Source of the DNA: Natrinema hispanicum | GTDB taxonomy: Archaea; Halobacteriota; Halobacteria; Halobacteriales; Natrialbaceae | DNA: 64,000 bases | NCBI RefSeq assembly: GCF_004217335.1 | Contig: NZ_SHMP01000003.1 | Span: 1-64,000 of the forward strand | Direction of reading: 5' to 3' | Part shown: positions 46,474-56,291 of the stretch, in pieces | Layout: each line of letters opens with the position of its first letter | Numbering within the stretch: the stretch's first letter is position 1 | The notes under the pieces: generated by a model | What the model saw: only the letters and a program-made list of their open reading frames with translations | Databases searched by the model: none | Told to the model about the DNA's origin: nothing | Translations under genes and position numbers: made by a program

Positions 46474-46650
46474 CGGTCTCAGTGATGTCTCGTTCGTCCG
46501 CGCGGAGCAAATAGCGATTCGACAGTTTCGATCGGTTACAGCGGATTCACCGGAATCAGCCGCACTGAACGAGTCGTTTATCGACCGAAACAGTCGGCTG
46601 TCGGCCGGAATAGCGGCTCTCGGATGAAGACGGGAGCGTGAGCGACGAGG

Positions 46651-47365
46651 TCATGATCCGTGGCCGGATCGATCAGTCGTCGGATGGGACGACGCCTCGA
46701 GCACGACGGTTTCTCCGGCGGTCATCGAGTCCCCGACGTCGACGGCGATGTCTTCGCGGTCGACCGTCGGCGGAAAGAGCAGGTCGACGCGGCTGCCAAA
46801 GGCGATGTGGCCGATGCGGTCGCCGCGTGCGACGTCATCGCCAGGGTCGGCGTAGGGATGGATGCGGCGGGCGAACGCGCCGGCGAATCAGTGTGACTTC
46901 GGCATCGTGACCCGGTCCGTCGACTGCCGCCGTGGTGTCGTCTCCGGCCGTCACTGTCTCGTCAGGTTCCGAGGGGAGGTTCGAGGAGTCCGACGCCAGA
47001 CGGACGTGGACGCGTTCGTTACGATCGGATTCTTTCGAGAACGCGGGCCGGTTCGCGCCGGGAACGTGCTCGACGTCGGTGACGTGGCCCGCAAACGGCG
47101 CGCGAACGACGTGGACGTGCCAGACGTTCATGAAAACGCCCAGCCGGACCCGATCGCCTTCCTCACGGAGGACGGAAACGGTTCCGTCAGCCGGCGAGAC
47201 GACACCGGTCGGCGGTGGCGTGCGCTCCGGATCGCGAAAGAACGCGAGCGTCCCCGCGCCAAGCGCAAGCGCGACGAGTCCGACAGTGGCGCTATAGAGG
47301 AGCGCAAACGGCGCAGCAAGCAGGGGCACGAGAGCATACTTCCAGGCCCCCGGCGCGAATTTCAT
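46651..47365 (-). pseudogene. asd: Archaetidylserine decarboxylase gene with a frameshift
   Basis: The N-terminal part (MKFAPGAWKYALVPLL; FFRDPERTPPPTGVVSPADG; GVFMNVWHVHVVRAPFAGHV; PAFSKESDRNERVHVRL) is a clear short-form phosphatidylserine/archaetidylserine decarboxylase proenzyme, which makes the ethanolamine head group of membrane lipids. After VTLI the frame is lost by an extra base at about 46885 and runs to a premature stop at 46835. The next frame continues the family sequence: AGAFARRIHPYADPGDD, then GHIAFGSRVDLLFPPTV and GETVVLEA, ending at 46651. The serine of FGS is the self-cleavage site that yields the pyruvoyl group and lies after the shift. As written no active enzyme is made. 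A single-base sequencing error is an alternative. Confidence 0.85.
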
Positions 47366-47738
47366 ACCGGAGCCGACGAGAGCGACTCGTATGGCCGTTA
47401 CGGATCGATACCCCGCCTCGGCGGGTCTCGAGCGCTCACACTGACGCCCACGGGACACAACAATCCAGACCTACAGCTATTGTACGGCGTGGGTTACGAT
47501 ATCTGGGGTTCGTCGCTCGCAGTCAGTCCGCGCTCGGCGACTGATACGGCGGCCCTGTAACGGCGTATTCGAGGACTATCCCGGATGACGGCATTCGAGA
47601 ACAGGGGTCGGTTCGTTCCCGGCGTTCAGGGAGTCTCCCCATCGCTGACCCGTGTTTTCCCGACGCTATGACGTATAATATGTCGTTGACAACCGAGAAT
47701 AACAATATACCGCACCGTGGCGCAAGCGGTCGCCAGCA
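47366..47738. other. Intergenic stretch before the deacetylase
   Basis: About 370 bases between divergent genes. Reading frames are short shadows. CGTATAATATG at 47671-47681 and AACAATATACC at 47701-47711 are AT-rich; the latter lies about 30 nt before the ATG at 47739 and is the better promoter candidate. Confidence 0.45.
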
Positions 47739-48926
47739 ATGAAACGACGAACATATCTCAGCGCCGCTCTCGTCGCCGCTCTCGCCGGCTGTTCGACGTC
47801 CGAAGAATCGGACGACGGCCCCGACTCTGAGCAGCCGACGGCCCAGCTGTTCGACGACTTCGAAAACTTGGACGCGTGGGACGTGCCACTTGGGACGCTC
47901 ACGGCCGATCAAGAGCGTTCGTACGCCGGCTCGCAGTCCGCACGGCTCGAGTCAGGGCCTGACAACCAGTTTCGGATCGTTCGCGAACTGGACGAGCCAC
48001 AGGATTTCACGGGCGTGCGGCCGACCATGGCGATGGCCACGGAACACGAGGCCGACATGGTCATCCAGTTGCTCGACGAGGACGAGAACCGGATGGTCTT
48101 CAGGCAGCGAATGCACAGCGATACGCCGCTCGTCCACAATAATTTCGGCGTCGACACCGTCGACGGCGAGCCTGATCTGAGCGCGATCAACCAGGTCCAG
48201 ATCATCCGCTGGACTGCCGACGACGACAAGGGGTCGGTCTGGGTCGACGACCTCCGGTTTGCCCCCACACCGGACGTCGGCAAAGTCATGCTCCATTTCG
48301 ATGGCGGCCACGAGTCCACCTATACGCGGGCGTTTCCGATCCTCGACGAGTACGACTACCCGGGGGTGGCGTTTATCGTCCCAAGTCGGGTTCGCGAGGA
48401 CGAAAGCGCGACGGGCGAACATCTCCTCACCGACCAGCTCGCGGAGCTGTCTGACGCCGGCTGGACGATCGGGAGCCATTCGATGCACGGCCAGAATCTC
48501 ACCACCCTCTCGGGTCGTGACCCGGCAACGGAGGTCAGCGACGCGAAAGCGTGGCTCGAGGACAACGGCTACGAGGAGGGTGCACGCTACTTCTCCTACC
48601 CAGTCGGTCAGTACAACGGGGCGGTCCTCGAGGCCGTCTCGGAAAACCACAGCCTCGCGTTCGCCGGGCGCTACCCATCGCAAGGTGCCGCGATGAATCC
48701 ACAGCTCTGCTCGCGGGTGACCGGTCTCAGTGCCGAGGAGGCGCGGACGGCGCTCGATCTCACCGCCCAACTGGGCGGCATCACGTCGCTGACCTTCACC
48801 CGACTCGACGGGAGTTCCCAGTCGGTGCTCCGAGAAACGGCCAGCTACGTAAACGAATTAGAATCCGCTGGCGATCTCGAGGTGATCACTCCAAAGGAGA
48901 TGGAAGACTCGTTTGTCATCCAATGA
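47739..48926 (+). CDS. Lipoprotein polysaccharide deacetylase-like protein
   Basis: A 395-residue protein with a lipobox (LAGC, residues 15-18) after MKRRTYLSAALVAA, so it is exported and lipid-anchored. A beta-sandwich-like domain (about 35-175) precedes a NodB-type domain: motif 1 MLHFDGGHESTY, motif 2 GSHSMHGQNL with both His, and FSYPVGQYNGAVLEAV. In deacetylases motif 1 is usually TFDDG; here the second Asp is kept in FDGG. Likely acts on surface glycans, but the substrate is unknown. Confidence 0.85.
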   Translation: MKRRTYLSAALVAALAGCSTSEESDDGPDSEQPTAQLFDDFENLDAWDVPLGTLTADQERSYAGSQSARLESGPDNQFRIVRELDEPQDFTGVRPTMAMATEHEADMVIQLLDEDENRMVFRQRMHSDTPLVHNNFGVDTVDGEPDLSAINQVQIIRWTADDDKGSVWVDDLRFAPTPDVGKVMLHFDGGHESTYTRAFPILDEYDYPGVAFIVPSRVREDESATGEHLLTDQLAELSDAGWTIGSHSMHGQNLTTLSGRDPATEVSDAKAWLEDNGYEEGARYFSYPVGQYNGAVLEAVSENHSLAFAGRYPSQGAAMNPQLCSRVTGLSAEEARTALDLTAQLGGITSLTFTRLDGSSQSVLRETASYVNELESAGDLEVITPKEMEDSFVIQ

Positions 48927-48930
48927 GCGG

Positions 48931-51771
48931 TCACTCCCAGAACGACTGGGTTCGGGCGTACTCCCGTTCTTTCGAGAGGATATCGCGGTAGAACTCGGCC
49001 TCGTCCTCGCGCAGCTTGTTGATGATCTGGGCGGCGTTGTGTGGGCCGACGCCGCGGGCAGCCATCGCGATCACGGCCTGTTTGCCGTGGCTCTGGACGA
49101 GACTTGCGGCCCGAAACGCGCGTTCGGTCATTTTCCGTTGCTCGTCGTCCTTCTCCTGGGCCCGAACTGCCTGGACGACCTCGTCGGCCCACGGGTTCAG
49201 CGATGCGATTCGGGTCGAGCCACACTCGGGGCACTCGGGCTGGTCGGAAACCCGCTTGACCTTCGTCTTTACCTTCCACTCCATACAGTGCGTACACAGC
49301 AGGATGACGCGGTCGTTCTGAATCCGCTCCCGTACCGTCTTGATAACGCTCGCATCGGCGTTTTCGGGCGCAAGCAGTTCCTTGCCACCTGACGAGCGAC
49401 CGCCCTGTCCGACCGGCGTGCGACCGCGATGGGTCACCACCTCGAGCGCGCCCGATTGAATGCCCTCGAGCACTGCACTCGCACGGTCGACATCCAGATC
49501 CTCGTGGAACACCTCCCGGATCGCCTCCTCGTACATCGGGGTGTCCTCGAGTGCTGCCAGCAACCGATCGTTGGAGAGACGTCCCGACCCCCTGTTCTGC
49601 CAGCGTTTGAGCGCGCCGAACTTCGCCGAGACCTGCGCGAGCCGAAACGCAAGCGCATCCGACCGTTTGAGCCCGAGTTCGACGATCGCCTCGACGTGGT
49701 CGGGATCGGTCTCTTCTAACACCGCAAGTACGTCGCTGGTCGCGATCGACGTCGGCACCTCGAGTTCGATCCGGTAGGGGTCGGTCTCGAGGCCGACCGA
49801 CGAACCGGCCTGCTGGCCCAACAGTGCGGAGAGCAGCCGGCCGAGCGTCTCGTTTGCCATGTGACCGAATGGCGCGTTGAGGACGATCGTCCGGCCCCGG
49901 CGCTCGAGAACGAGCCGATCGGCCGTCGGCATCGGCGCGTCGGCGTCGACCTGGCGCTCGAGTTGCGTGCAGGCTTCGGTGAGCGTGTACTCGTCGGCCG
50001 GATACCGGCTGGCCAATTCGCGGCCGACTGCCGCGGCGTCGGCTCCCGACTGAAGCTGTGGCTCGGCGACGGCTCGAATCTCACCGACTTCGCCGGCGAC
50101 CGCGGCGGGAACGGGAATCTCCTGGCCGATCCACGACGGCACCTCACCAGCGGGGTCCTCGATCGGGCTGACCTTGACTCGGGCCTCCTCGTCGTCGATC
50201 TCAGCGATCCGCCACATCTCGCCGCGCTGGATGAACACCTCGCCCGGCTGGGCGAAGTTGACCACGAACCGCTCGTCTAAGGTTCCGATCTGACCTCCCG
50301 AGGCAATGTCGTGGACCTCGTAGGTCTCCTCGTCGGGGATCATCGAGAGATTGGCGTAGACGTACTGCCAGGTGCCGCCGGTGGTTTCGATCCGGTCCTC
50401 GCCCTCGTCGAACCACAGGATTCGATTCCGGTTCAGTTCTGAGATGATTTCGCGGATCGTCGCTTCGGGAACCGTCCGAAACGGATACGCCCGCGTGATG
50501 GTCTGGACGGCTTCAGCGACCGGCGTATCGCCGCGGCTCTGGACGATCGCGGGCAACTGATTCGCCACGACGTCCAGACTCCCCTCGTGGATCGCCGCTG
50601 GTTCGACCTCGCCGTCGCGGGCCCGGCGGGCGATCGACAGCGCCTCGAGCGTGTCGTCGGGACGGGTCGTGACGATCGTCCCGCTCGAGATCGCATCCTG
50701 CCGGTGGCCCGCGCGACCGATCCGCTGGAGGAGCCGCGTGACCTGTCGGGGACTCTTGTACTGGATCACGTGATCGACCTGGCCAACGTCGATACCCAGT
50801 TCCATCGAGGACGTACACAACAGGCCGTCGAGTTCGCCGGCCTTGAACCGGTCTTCGACATCGATTCGGGCCTCCTTCGAGAGCGAGCCGTGGTGGACGC
50901 CGATCGGCAACTCGAGTTCTTTGAATCGCGAGCCGAGCGCCTCCGCAGTCTGACGGGTGTTGACGAAGATCAATGTCGATTCGTGGTCGGCGACGAGGTC
51001 ACGGATTAATCGGACGTGACTGGCCGTATCGGGTTCGGTCATGAGCACCCCCGATAACCGCTCGTCTTCGTCGGTAATCTCGGGCTCACGAACCGTTACG
51101 TCGACATTACTTCCCACATCGATCTCTCGAATTTCGCAGGGGCGGCCGCCGGTCAGAAACTGGCCGACCTCGCCAGGGTCGCCGACAGTCGCCGAGAGGC
51201 CGATCCGCTGGAACGGCCCCGCGAGGTCCCGAAGCCGCTCGAGGGCGATCGACAGCTGTGCCCCTCGTTTCGAGGCGGCGAGTTCGTGGACCTCGTCGAT
51301 CACGACGTGGGAGATGTCAGCCAGGGCCTCGCGCAGGCGCTCGCCGGTAAGCATCGCCTGAACGGTCTCGGGCGTCGTGATCAGCACGTCCGGCGGGTTC
51401 TCTGCCTGTTTGCCCCGCTGGTACTGGGTCGTATCGCCGTGGCGAACGTCGACAGCGAGATCGAGGTAGTCGCCCCACCACTCGAGACGTTCGCGCATGT
51501 CGCGATTGAGTGCCCGCAGCGGTGTGATATAGAGCGCGCCGAAGCCGTCAGGAGCCCCTTCACCGGCGACCAGATGATCGAAGACCGGCAACATCGCCGT
51601 CTCGGTCTTGCCGCTGCCGGTCGGGGCGATCACGAGCGTGTTCTCGCCGGCCGCAAGCGGCGGGATCGCCAGTCGCTGCGGTGCTGTCGGCTTCGAGAAG
51701 CCGCGTTCGGAGAGCGCCCCGCGAACCGTCGCTCCGAGGTGGGTAAACGCCGCGACGTCCCCGTCAGTCAT
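48931..51771 (-). CDS. Lhr-like DEAD/DEAH-box helicase
   Basis: A 946-residue superfamily 2 helicase. Motif I is APTGSGKTETA, motif II VIDEVHELA, motif III SATVGDP, motif VI near QRIGRAGHRQD. The large C-terminal part includes the Lhr winged-helix and beta-sheet domains and a zinc site (CTHCMEWKVK ... CPECGST). Lhr proteins unwind RNA-DNA hybrids and join DNA repair. The start MTDGDVAAFTHLGATVRGAL is chosen because the 128 codons before it are non-acidic and lie in the neighbouring gene's antisense. Confidence 0.92.
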   Translation of the reverse strand: MTDGDVAAFTHLGATVRGALSERGFSKPTAPQRLAIPPLAAGENTLVIAPTGSGKTETAMLPVFDHLVAGEGAPDGFGALYITPLRALNRDMRERLEWWGDYLDLAVDVRHGDTTQYQRGKQAENPPDVLITTPETVQAMLTGERLREALADISHVVIDEVHELAASKRGAQLSIALERLRDLAGPFQRIGLSATVGDPGEVGQFLTGGRPCEIREIDVGSNVDVTVREPEITDEDERLSGVLMTEPDTASHVRLIRDLVADHESTLIFVNTRQTAEALGSRFKELELPIGVHHGSLSKEARIDVEDRFKAGELDGLLCTSSMELGIDVGQVDHVIQYKSPRQVTRLLQRIGRAGHRQDAISSGTIVTTRPDDTLEALSIARRARDGEVEPAAIHEGSLDVVANQLPAIVQSRGDTPVAEAVQTITRAYPFRTVPEATIREIISELNRNRILWFDEGEDRIETTGGTWQYVYANLSMIPDEETYEVHDIASGGQIGTLDERFVVNFAQPGEVFIQRGEMWRIAEIDDEEARVKVSPIEDPAGEVPSWIGQEIPVPAAVAGEVGEIRAVAEPQLQSGADAAAVGRELASRYPADEYTLTEACTQLERQVDADAPMPTADRLVLERRGRTIVLNAPFGHMANETLGRLLSALLGQQAGSSVGLETDPYRIELEVPTSIATSDVLAVLEETDPDHVEAIVELGLKRSDALAFRLAQVSAKFGALKRWQNRGSGRLSNDRLLAALEDTPMYEEAIREVFHEDLDVDRASAVLEGIQSGALEVVTHRGRTPVGQGGRSSGGKELLAPENADASVIKTVRERIQNDRVILLCTHCMEWKVKTKVKRVSDQPECPECGSTRIASLNPWADEVVQAVRAQEKDDEQRKMTERAFRAASLVQSHGKQAVIAMAARGVGPHNAAQIINKLREDEAEFYRDILSKEREYARTQSFWE

Positions 51772-51832
51772 GGAGCCACGGTAGGGACGACCGGCGCATA
51801 AGGGCCACGTTTCCGGTGAACTCGAGGGCGGC

Positions 51833-52435
51833 TCACTCCTCGGAGTCGGCGTCGGCCTCGCCGCCCGGTTCCGTTTCAGCGTCGGTGTCGTCGTCGACGA
51901 GATTCGTTGTGATGTCCTCGTCGACCGCCATCTCGCCTGGTTCGGCCGGCTCGTCCTGTACGTCGGGTTCGGCGCGTTCTGCGATTTCCGCGTCCGAGCG
52001 GTCGTCGGTGTAGTCAGCACGCGTCTCCGACGCGTCGAGCACGTCGCCACCGCCCTCGTCCCCCGGTTCGGCAGGGTCGTCGCGCTCGGCGTCCGCGCTG
52101 TCGATCGACGGCTGGATGTCGGAACCGCTCTCGGCCGCCTCGTTTCGCGGACCATTCGTACTGCTGTCAGGAACGGTGGCGCTGGTTCGATCCTGTGTCG
52201 TCACGAGCGGGTGATCGTCGGAGACGGTGTCTGCGATTTCGTCTTGCACCTCGTCGATGGACTGGACCGGCACGTCGTCCCGCCGGCCGAGCACGCGCAA
52301 CACGGCGTAGGTGAACACAAGCACGCCAACAGCAGTTAGAAGATGTTTGATAAGTTGGGTCACGGACGACGTGCCGGCCGTCGACTCCGTCTCGGCGGGG
52401 TTCGATCGCTCGCGATCGGATTGTCGAAGTCGCAT
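51833..52435 (-). CDS. Single-helix protein with long acidic tail
   Basis: A 200-residue protein: polar N-terminus, one membrane helix (LIKHLLTAVGVLVFTYAVLR, about 33-52), then 145 residues dominated by Asp/Glu/Ser/Thr with no obvious fold. Tail likely disordered and in the cytoplasm. It lies between the Lhr and ABC permease genes on the same strand, with 120 nt between it and the permease. No function recognised; the reading frame could be partly fortuitous but the composition is right for a halophile. Confidence 0.65.
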   Translation of the reverse strand: MRLRQSDRERSNPAETESTAGTSSVTQLIKHLLTAVGVLVFTYAVLRVLGRRDDVPVQSIDEVQDEIADTVSDDHPLVTTQDRTSATVPDSSTNGPRNEAAESGSDIQPSIDSADAERDDPAEPGDEGGGDVLDASETRADYTDDRSDAEIAERAEPDVQDEPAEPGEMAVDEDITTNLVDDDTDAETEPGGEADADSEE

Positions 52436-52555
52436 CACGACCGATACGGACTCGGGTGACAAGTCGGTTTGGCGTGCAAAAGCCAGCACCGGAACGGACT
52501 CGAGCGGACTCGCTCGCTCGAGCACCGGAGTCTATGACTGTTCCAACCGGTTGTG

Positions 52556-53788
52556 TCAGGCCTCGAGATGGTCGATCCGGGCGTAGCGGCCGGCCCGCCA
52601 GCCGGCGACGATCGCGACGATGGTGCCGGCGACGAGCGCGAGTGCGAACCCGCCGGCGTAGATTTCGGGTGGCGTCCGCAGGAGACGCTCGAACCCGAAC
52701 ACCGACGCCGAGAAGCGGTTCAAACCGAGCACGGCCAGTGGCGTTGCCGCGACGGCAAGGACGCCACCGAGCAGGCCGATGACGAGTCCCTGCGTGCCGA
52801 TCGTGCCGGCGAGCAGGCCACGCGAGAGGCCGACCGCCCGCAACGCCGCGAGTTCCGCGCGTTGCTGGTGGGCCACGAGTGCGAACAGATTCGCGGTCAG
52901 GACGATACCACCGAGGACGGCCAAGCCGACCAGCGTCGCGCCGCTTGCGAGTACGGCCGTGCGTTCCCCGAGCATCGACTGTACCTGGCTGTCACTGGTC
53001 CGAACGTCGTACTCGGGATACTGCTCACCGATATCGGCCGCAACGGCGTCGTGATCGGCGTCGTCGGCCACGTCGGCAGTGACGAACGTCGCCCGGTCGG
53101 TGCCCGACGTCCCGGCGACGGCCTGCAGATCGCCAAGCGGGACCGTCAGCGTCGGCGAGCCCATATACTGCGAGTAGTAGTCGGAGATGCCGATGACAGT
53201 GAACTCGTTTGCTGTCGCAGTCTGCCGGCTCGTTCCGATGTAGACCGTGTCGCCGACTCCGACGCCGAGTTCGTCGGCGACCTGCGGATCGAGCACGAGT
53301 TCGCGACGCTGGGGATCGTCAGGTGGCGGACTGGTAGCAGCCCCCTCTGTGAGATCGAATCCATGCCCGGCCTGGAAGTCAAATCTGTCGTGAGTCTCCG
53401 GGACGCCGACCGCAGGCCGGCGCTCGAGGTCGGACGGACTCGAGCCGACGTAGACATCGTACATCGCGATCGGAGAGGCAGAGGAGATGTCATCTCGTGC
53501 GGTGAGGTCGGCCGCGACGCCGTGTGCGCCGACGATTGGGTTCTCCGTCCCGCTGGCTGCTGGATCGACGGGGGATCGCGAGATCCAGATGTCTCGATCG
53601 GCGTTGTCCAGCCCCTGTTCGCCTTTCTCGACGACGCCCACACCCAGGCTCGCAAGCACCGTCACCGAGAGTACCGCCAGCGTGACTGCGAGTACGGTCA
53701 GTACTGTCCGTCCGGGCGAGCGCCGGAGCTGTGCGAGTGCCAGCCCGACGACGGCTCGCAGCCGAACGACTGCACGCCCCACGCTCAT
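52556..53788 (-). CDS. ABC transporter permease, FtsX/MacB type (second permease)
   Basis: A 410-residue permease with an N-terminal helix (GRTVLTVLAVTLAVLSVTVL), a large external MacB-like domain (about 55-265) and three C-terminal helices (GLAVLGGIVLTANLFALVAH, IGLLGGVLAVAATPLAVLG, LALVAGTIVAIVAG). These exporters work with a LolD-type ATPase to move lipids, peptides or lipoproteins. The start overlaps the stop of the first permease (ATGA). Confidence 0.88.
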   Translation of the reverse strand: MSVGRAVVRLRAVVGLALAQLRRSPGRTVLTVLAVTLAVLSVTVLASLGVGVVEKGEQGLDNADRDIWISRSPVDPAASGTENPIVGAHGVAADLTARDDISSASPIAMYDVYVGSSPSDLERRPAVGVPETHDRFDFQAGHGFDLTEGAATSPPPDDPQRRELVLDPQVADELGVGVGDTVYIGTSRQTATANEFTVIGISDYYSQYMGSPTLTVPLGDLQAVAGTSGTDRATFVTADVADDADHDAVAADIGEQYPEYDVRTSDSQVQSMLGERTAVLASGATLVGLAVLGGIVLTANLFALVAHQQRAELAALRAVGLSRGLLAGTIGTQGLVIGLLGGVLAVAATPLAVLGLNRFSASVFGFERLLRTPPEIYAGGFALALVAGTIVAIVAGWRAGRYARIDHLEA

Positions 53789-55050
53789 CGGCCCACCTCT
53801 GCCAGCACGGACGTTCGTGCGGCCACCGCAAGCGGGTAGGGGACGGCAACGATGCCAGCCAGCACGGCGACGACGATCCCATAGGGGACGAACAGCGGAT
53901 GGAACTGTGCGACCGCCCCCGGCGCGACGGTCGCGCTGGCGACCGCGTTGACGCCCGCGATCCCCACCGCGCCGAGTCCGACGCCCACGACTGACCCGAC
54001 GAGCGTCGTGATCCCCGTCGAAATCGCGATTACGGCGAGCCGGCCCCGCGCAGGGACGCCGACCGACTCGAGGACGGCGAGGGTACGCCGGTCCTCGTCA
54101 ACGGTCATCCCCATCGTCGTCGCGACGAACGACGCACAGATCGTCACGCCGACCACCAGCGCGATCACGCTGGTCGCAAACGCCAGCCCGTCATCGAACA
54201 GTGCGGTGGGATCGGCCGTGTCGGTGACCGTGACCGACGCGTGCGGGTACGCGTCGGCAGCGGCCGACCGCGCGGCGTCGGGTTCGCCCCAGATCACCAT
54301 CCGGTCGGCGAGTTCGCCGTCGGCGGCCCCGGACAACGACTGCAGTTCGCTGGCGTGGACGAGCGCGACCGGCGCACTGACGTCGCCGCCGTCGGTCTCG
54401 GAGACCGCAGTCACTGAAAAGTTGGTCGCGCGTCTCGGCGCGGTCGAGACGGCCAGGTTGTCGCCAGCGGAGGCACCGAGCCGGTCAGCAGCGGTGCGAG
54501 AGAGCACGATCCCGCCCGTTCGTGGGCCGTCATACGAGCCGTTCGCATAGTGGGGATCACCTTCCTCGAGGGCATCTATCGGCAACCCCGCAACGGTCCG
54601 TGACTCGCCGTCCGGAACGACACCGACGAGTTGAACGGTCTGTGGGTCGCCGCCTGCCTCGAGGCGGCCCGCCTCGATTAGCACCGGCGAGGCGTGTGCG
54701 ACGCCGTCGTGTGCGCGGATCGTGCTAGCTCGCTCGTTGGTCGCCCCGAGTCGCGGCCCCTCGACTCCGTCGACGGAGGATAACGTCTGCTGTGCTTCCG
54801 GCGTGATGTGGACAGTCGCGTCGTCCGTCGTCGTCACGCCGCCGTCGGCCAGCGACAGCGCGATCCCCGTCACGACTAACAGGAACGCGATCGTCAGCGC
54901 GACGGCGGCGACAGTCGAGACGATCCGACCCGCCGTCGTCCCCGTCGCTCGCTGCCACCACCGCGAAACCGTCAGGGAGAACAGTCCAGTCCACCGCCTA
55001 CGTCGCCGCGTCTCGAGGCCGTCGGGCAGGTCATCGGGCTCATCGGACAT
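53785..55050 (-). CDS. ABC transporter permease, FtsX/MacB type (first permease)
   Basis: A 421-residue permease with the same layout: helix TVAAVALTIAFLLVVTGIAL, an external domain (about 60-270), then ATSVIALVVGVTICASFVAT and two further helices (VIAISTGITTLVGSVVGVGL, VVAVLAGIVAVPYPLAVA). It probably pairs with the second permease. Its start overlaps the ATPase gene by 11 bases, so the three are one operon. Confidence 0.88.
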   Translation of the reverse strand: MSDEPDDLPDGLETRRRRRWTGLFSLTVSRWWQRATGTTAGRIVSTVAAVALTIAFLLVVTGIALSLADGGVTTTDDATVHITPEAQQTLSSVDGVEGPRLGATNERASTIRAHDGVAHASPVLIEAGRLEAGGDPQTVQLVGVVPDGESRTVAGLPIDALEEGDPHYANGSYDGPRTGGIVLSRTAADRLGASAGDNLAVSTAPRRATNFSVTAVSETDGGDVSAPVALVHASELQSLSGAADGELADRMVIWGEPDAARSAAADAYPHASVTVTDTADPTALFDDGLAFATSVIALVVGVTICASFVATTMGMTVDEDRRTLAVLESVGVPARGRLAVIAISTGITTLVGSVVGVGLGAVGIAGVNAVASATVAPGAVAQFHPLFVPYGIVVAVLAGIVAVPYPLAVAARTSVLAEVGR

Positions 55051-55804
55051 CGTCCACCCGACCGTCACAAAGCGTGATGACGCGATCGGCAACCGACAGC
55101 GTGGTCGCGTCGTGTGAAGCGACCACCACTGCCCGATCGCGGCCGATATCAGTCAACAGTTCGAGGACGTCCGTCCCGGTCGCCGTGTCGAGTTCGCCCG
55201 TCGGCTCGTCGGCAACGATCACGTCCGGATCCGTCGACAGCGCCCGTGCGATCGCGACACGCTGGCGCTCACCGCCGCTGAGTTCGCCGGGCAAGTGCGT
55301 ACTACGATCACCCAGTCCGACTGCCTCGAGCAGCGCCGTCGCACGCGCTCGCCGATCGGATCGTGAGATACCTGCCTGTACGAGCGGCAACGCGACGTTC
55401 GCGCGGGCCGACAGCGATGGCAGGAGATGAAACCGCTGGAAAACAATCCCGATGTGACGCCGCCGCATCCGAGTTCGCTCCGCGTCGGACAGCGTCGTGA
55501 GATCGGTCCCGCACAGCAGTACGTTGCCGTCGGTCGGGACCAACAGCCCGGCGACCGCGTGTAGTATCGTCGATTTCCCACTCCCGCTTGGTCCCTCGAG
55601 CCCGAGGATAGACCCCATCGGCACGTCGAACGACACGTCCCGGAGTGCGGTCACCGTTCGCTCGTCGCTCGAGCGAAGCCGACCGCCACCCGATCCGTAC
55701 TGGTGGGTGACACCCTCGAGGCGAACGGCCGTCGTCGATTCGCGGCTGTCCGCTTCGACTGCCGACGGCCGCGAATCCTGCGCTGATCGGTTGAACATCC
55801 TCAC
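55040..55804 (-). CDS. ABC transporter ATP-binding protein, LolD/MacB type
   Basis: A 254-residue ATPase. Walker A is GPSGSGKST, the Q-loop VFQRFHLLPSLSARANVALP, signature LSGGERQRVAIARAL, Walker B VIVADEPTGELDT and switch His in VVASHD. The GEL after DEPT and the overall length place it with MacB/LolD/FtsE proteins. It heads the operon with the two permeases. The first 25 residues precede the ATPase fold, so an internal start (MFNRSAQ) is possible. Confidence 0.92.
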   Translation of the reverse strand: MRMFNRSAQDSRPSAVEADSRESTTAVRLEGVTHQYGSGGGRLRSSDERTVTALRDVSFDVPMGSILGLEGPSGSGKSTILHAVAGLLVPTDGNVLLCGTDLTTLSDAERTRMRRRHIGIVFQRFHLLPSLSARANVALPLVQAGISRSDRRARATALLEAVGLGDRSTHLPGELSGGERQRVAIARALSTDPDVIVADEPTGELDTATGTDVLELLTDIGRDRAVVVASHDATTLSVADRVITLCDGRVDDVR

Positions 55805-56178
55805 GGGGTCTCACAACAGGCCAACGGCACACCGACTCATTGTTTCGACCCGGTTTACCCACGCAAGACGGCTGTTACTCGCGGTTGCAGACGGACAACC
55901 GGACACAATAGACGGCGTTCGACGACTGTCGGGCCAGTCGTGTGGCTGTCGCGGGGCTCGAGCGACAGCCCGGCGGTAGGGACGGCTTGTCGGCTGACCG
56001 GCGGCTGAAACGGGCACGTACAGGTTGGCACGATAGTAAGTCACAGAATTGTGACCGATTCGCGCACCCGAACCATGCTCGAGTCCTGCGTTCAGAACGG
56101 GATGCGGACGTCAACCGCGACTCCTATTTACCGCGAGTGAACCGGCCACCGCCAGACGGCCTGCGACGAACTCCTGTC
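55805..56178. other. Intergenic stretch with a hairpin and a repeat-arm fragment
   Basis: No gene is supported. A perfect 9-bp inverted repeat GGCTGTCGC / GCGACAGCC spans 55944-55970. At 56165-56178, ACGAACTCCTGTCA resembles the conserved outer arm of the dispersed palindromes and lies directly next to complete copy 5. Confidence 0.5.
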
Positions 56179-56252
56179 ATACGGTCTGCTGTCCCGATGG
56201 GACTGCAATGCGGGTTGCGGTCCGACCGGCATTGACTGACAGGAGTCCGTAT
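56179..56252 (-). repeat. Nested palindromic repeat, copy 5
   Basis: Outer arms ATACGGTCTGCTGTCCC and GTCAGGAGTCCGTAT-like end (GACAGGAGTCCGTAT), well conserved. The inner stem is damaged by loss of several bases on one side. Opposite orientation to copy 1. Confidence 0.8.
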
Positions 56253-56291
56253 CACAGCACCGACCGAAAAAACGAGAGTGACCGTGTGCGA

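Noticed and set aside
46862..47560. Long plus-strand open frame opposite the asd gene
   Set aside because: It is the antisense shadow of conserved asd sequence; its product is Arg-rich and has no domain.
48931..52155. Longer 1074-residue start for the Lhr helicase
   Set aside because: The extra 128 codons are Arg/Thr/Pro-rich, not acidic, and overlap the neighbouring same-strand gene in another frame.
52553..53839. 428-codon plus-strand frame opposite the FtsX permease
   Set aside because: It lies antisense to a clear permease and its translation shows no family features; GC-rich codons keep the opposite frame open.
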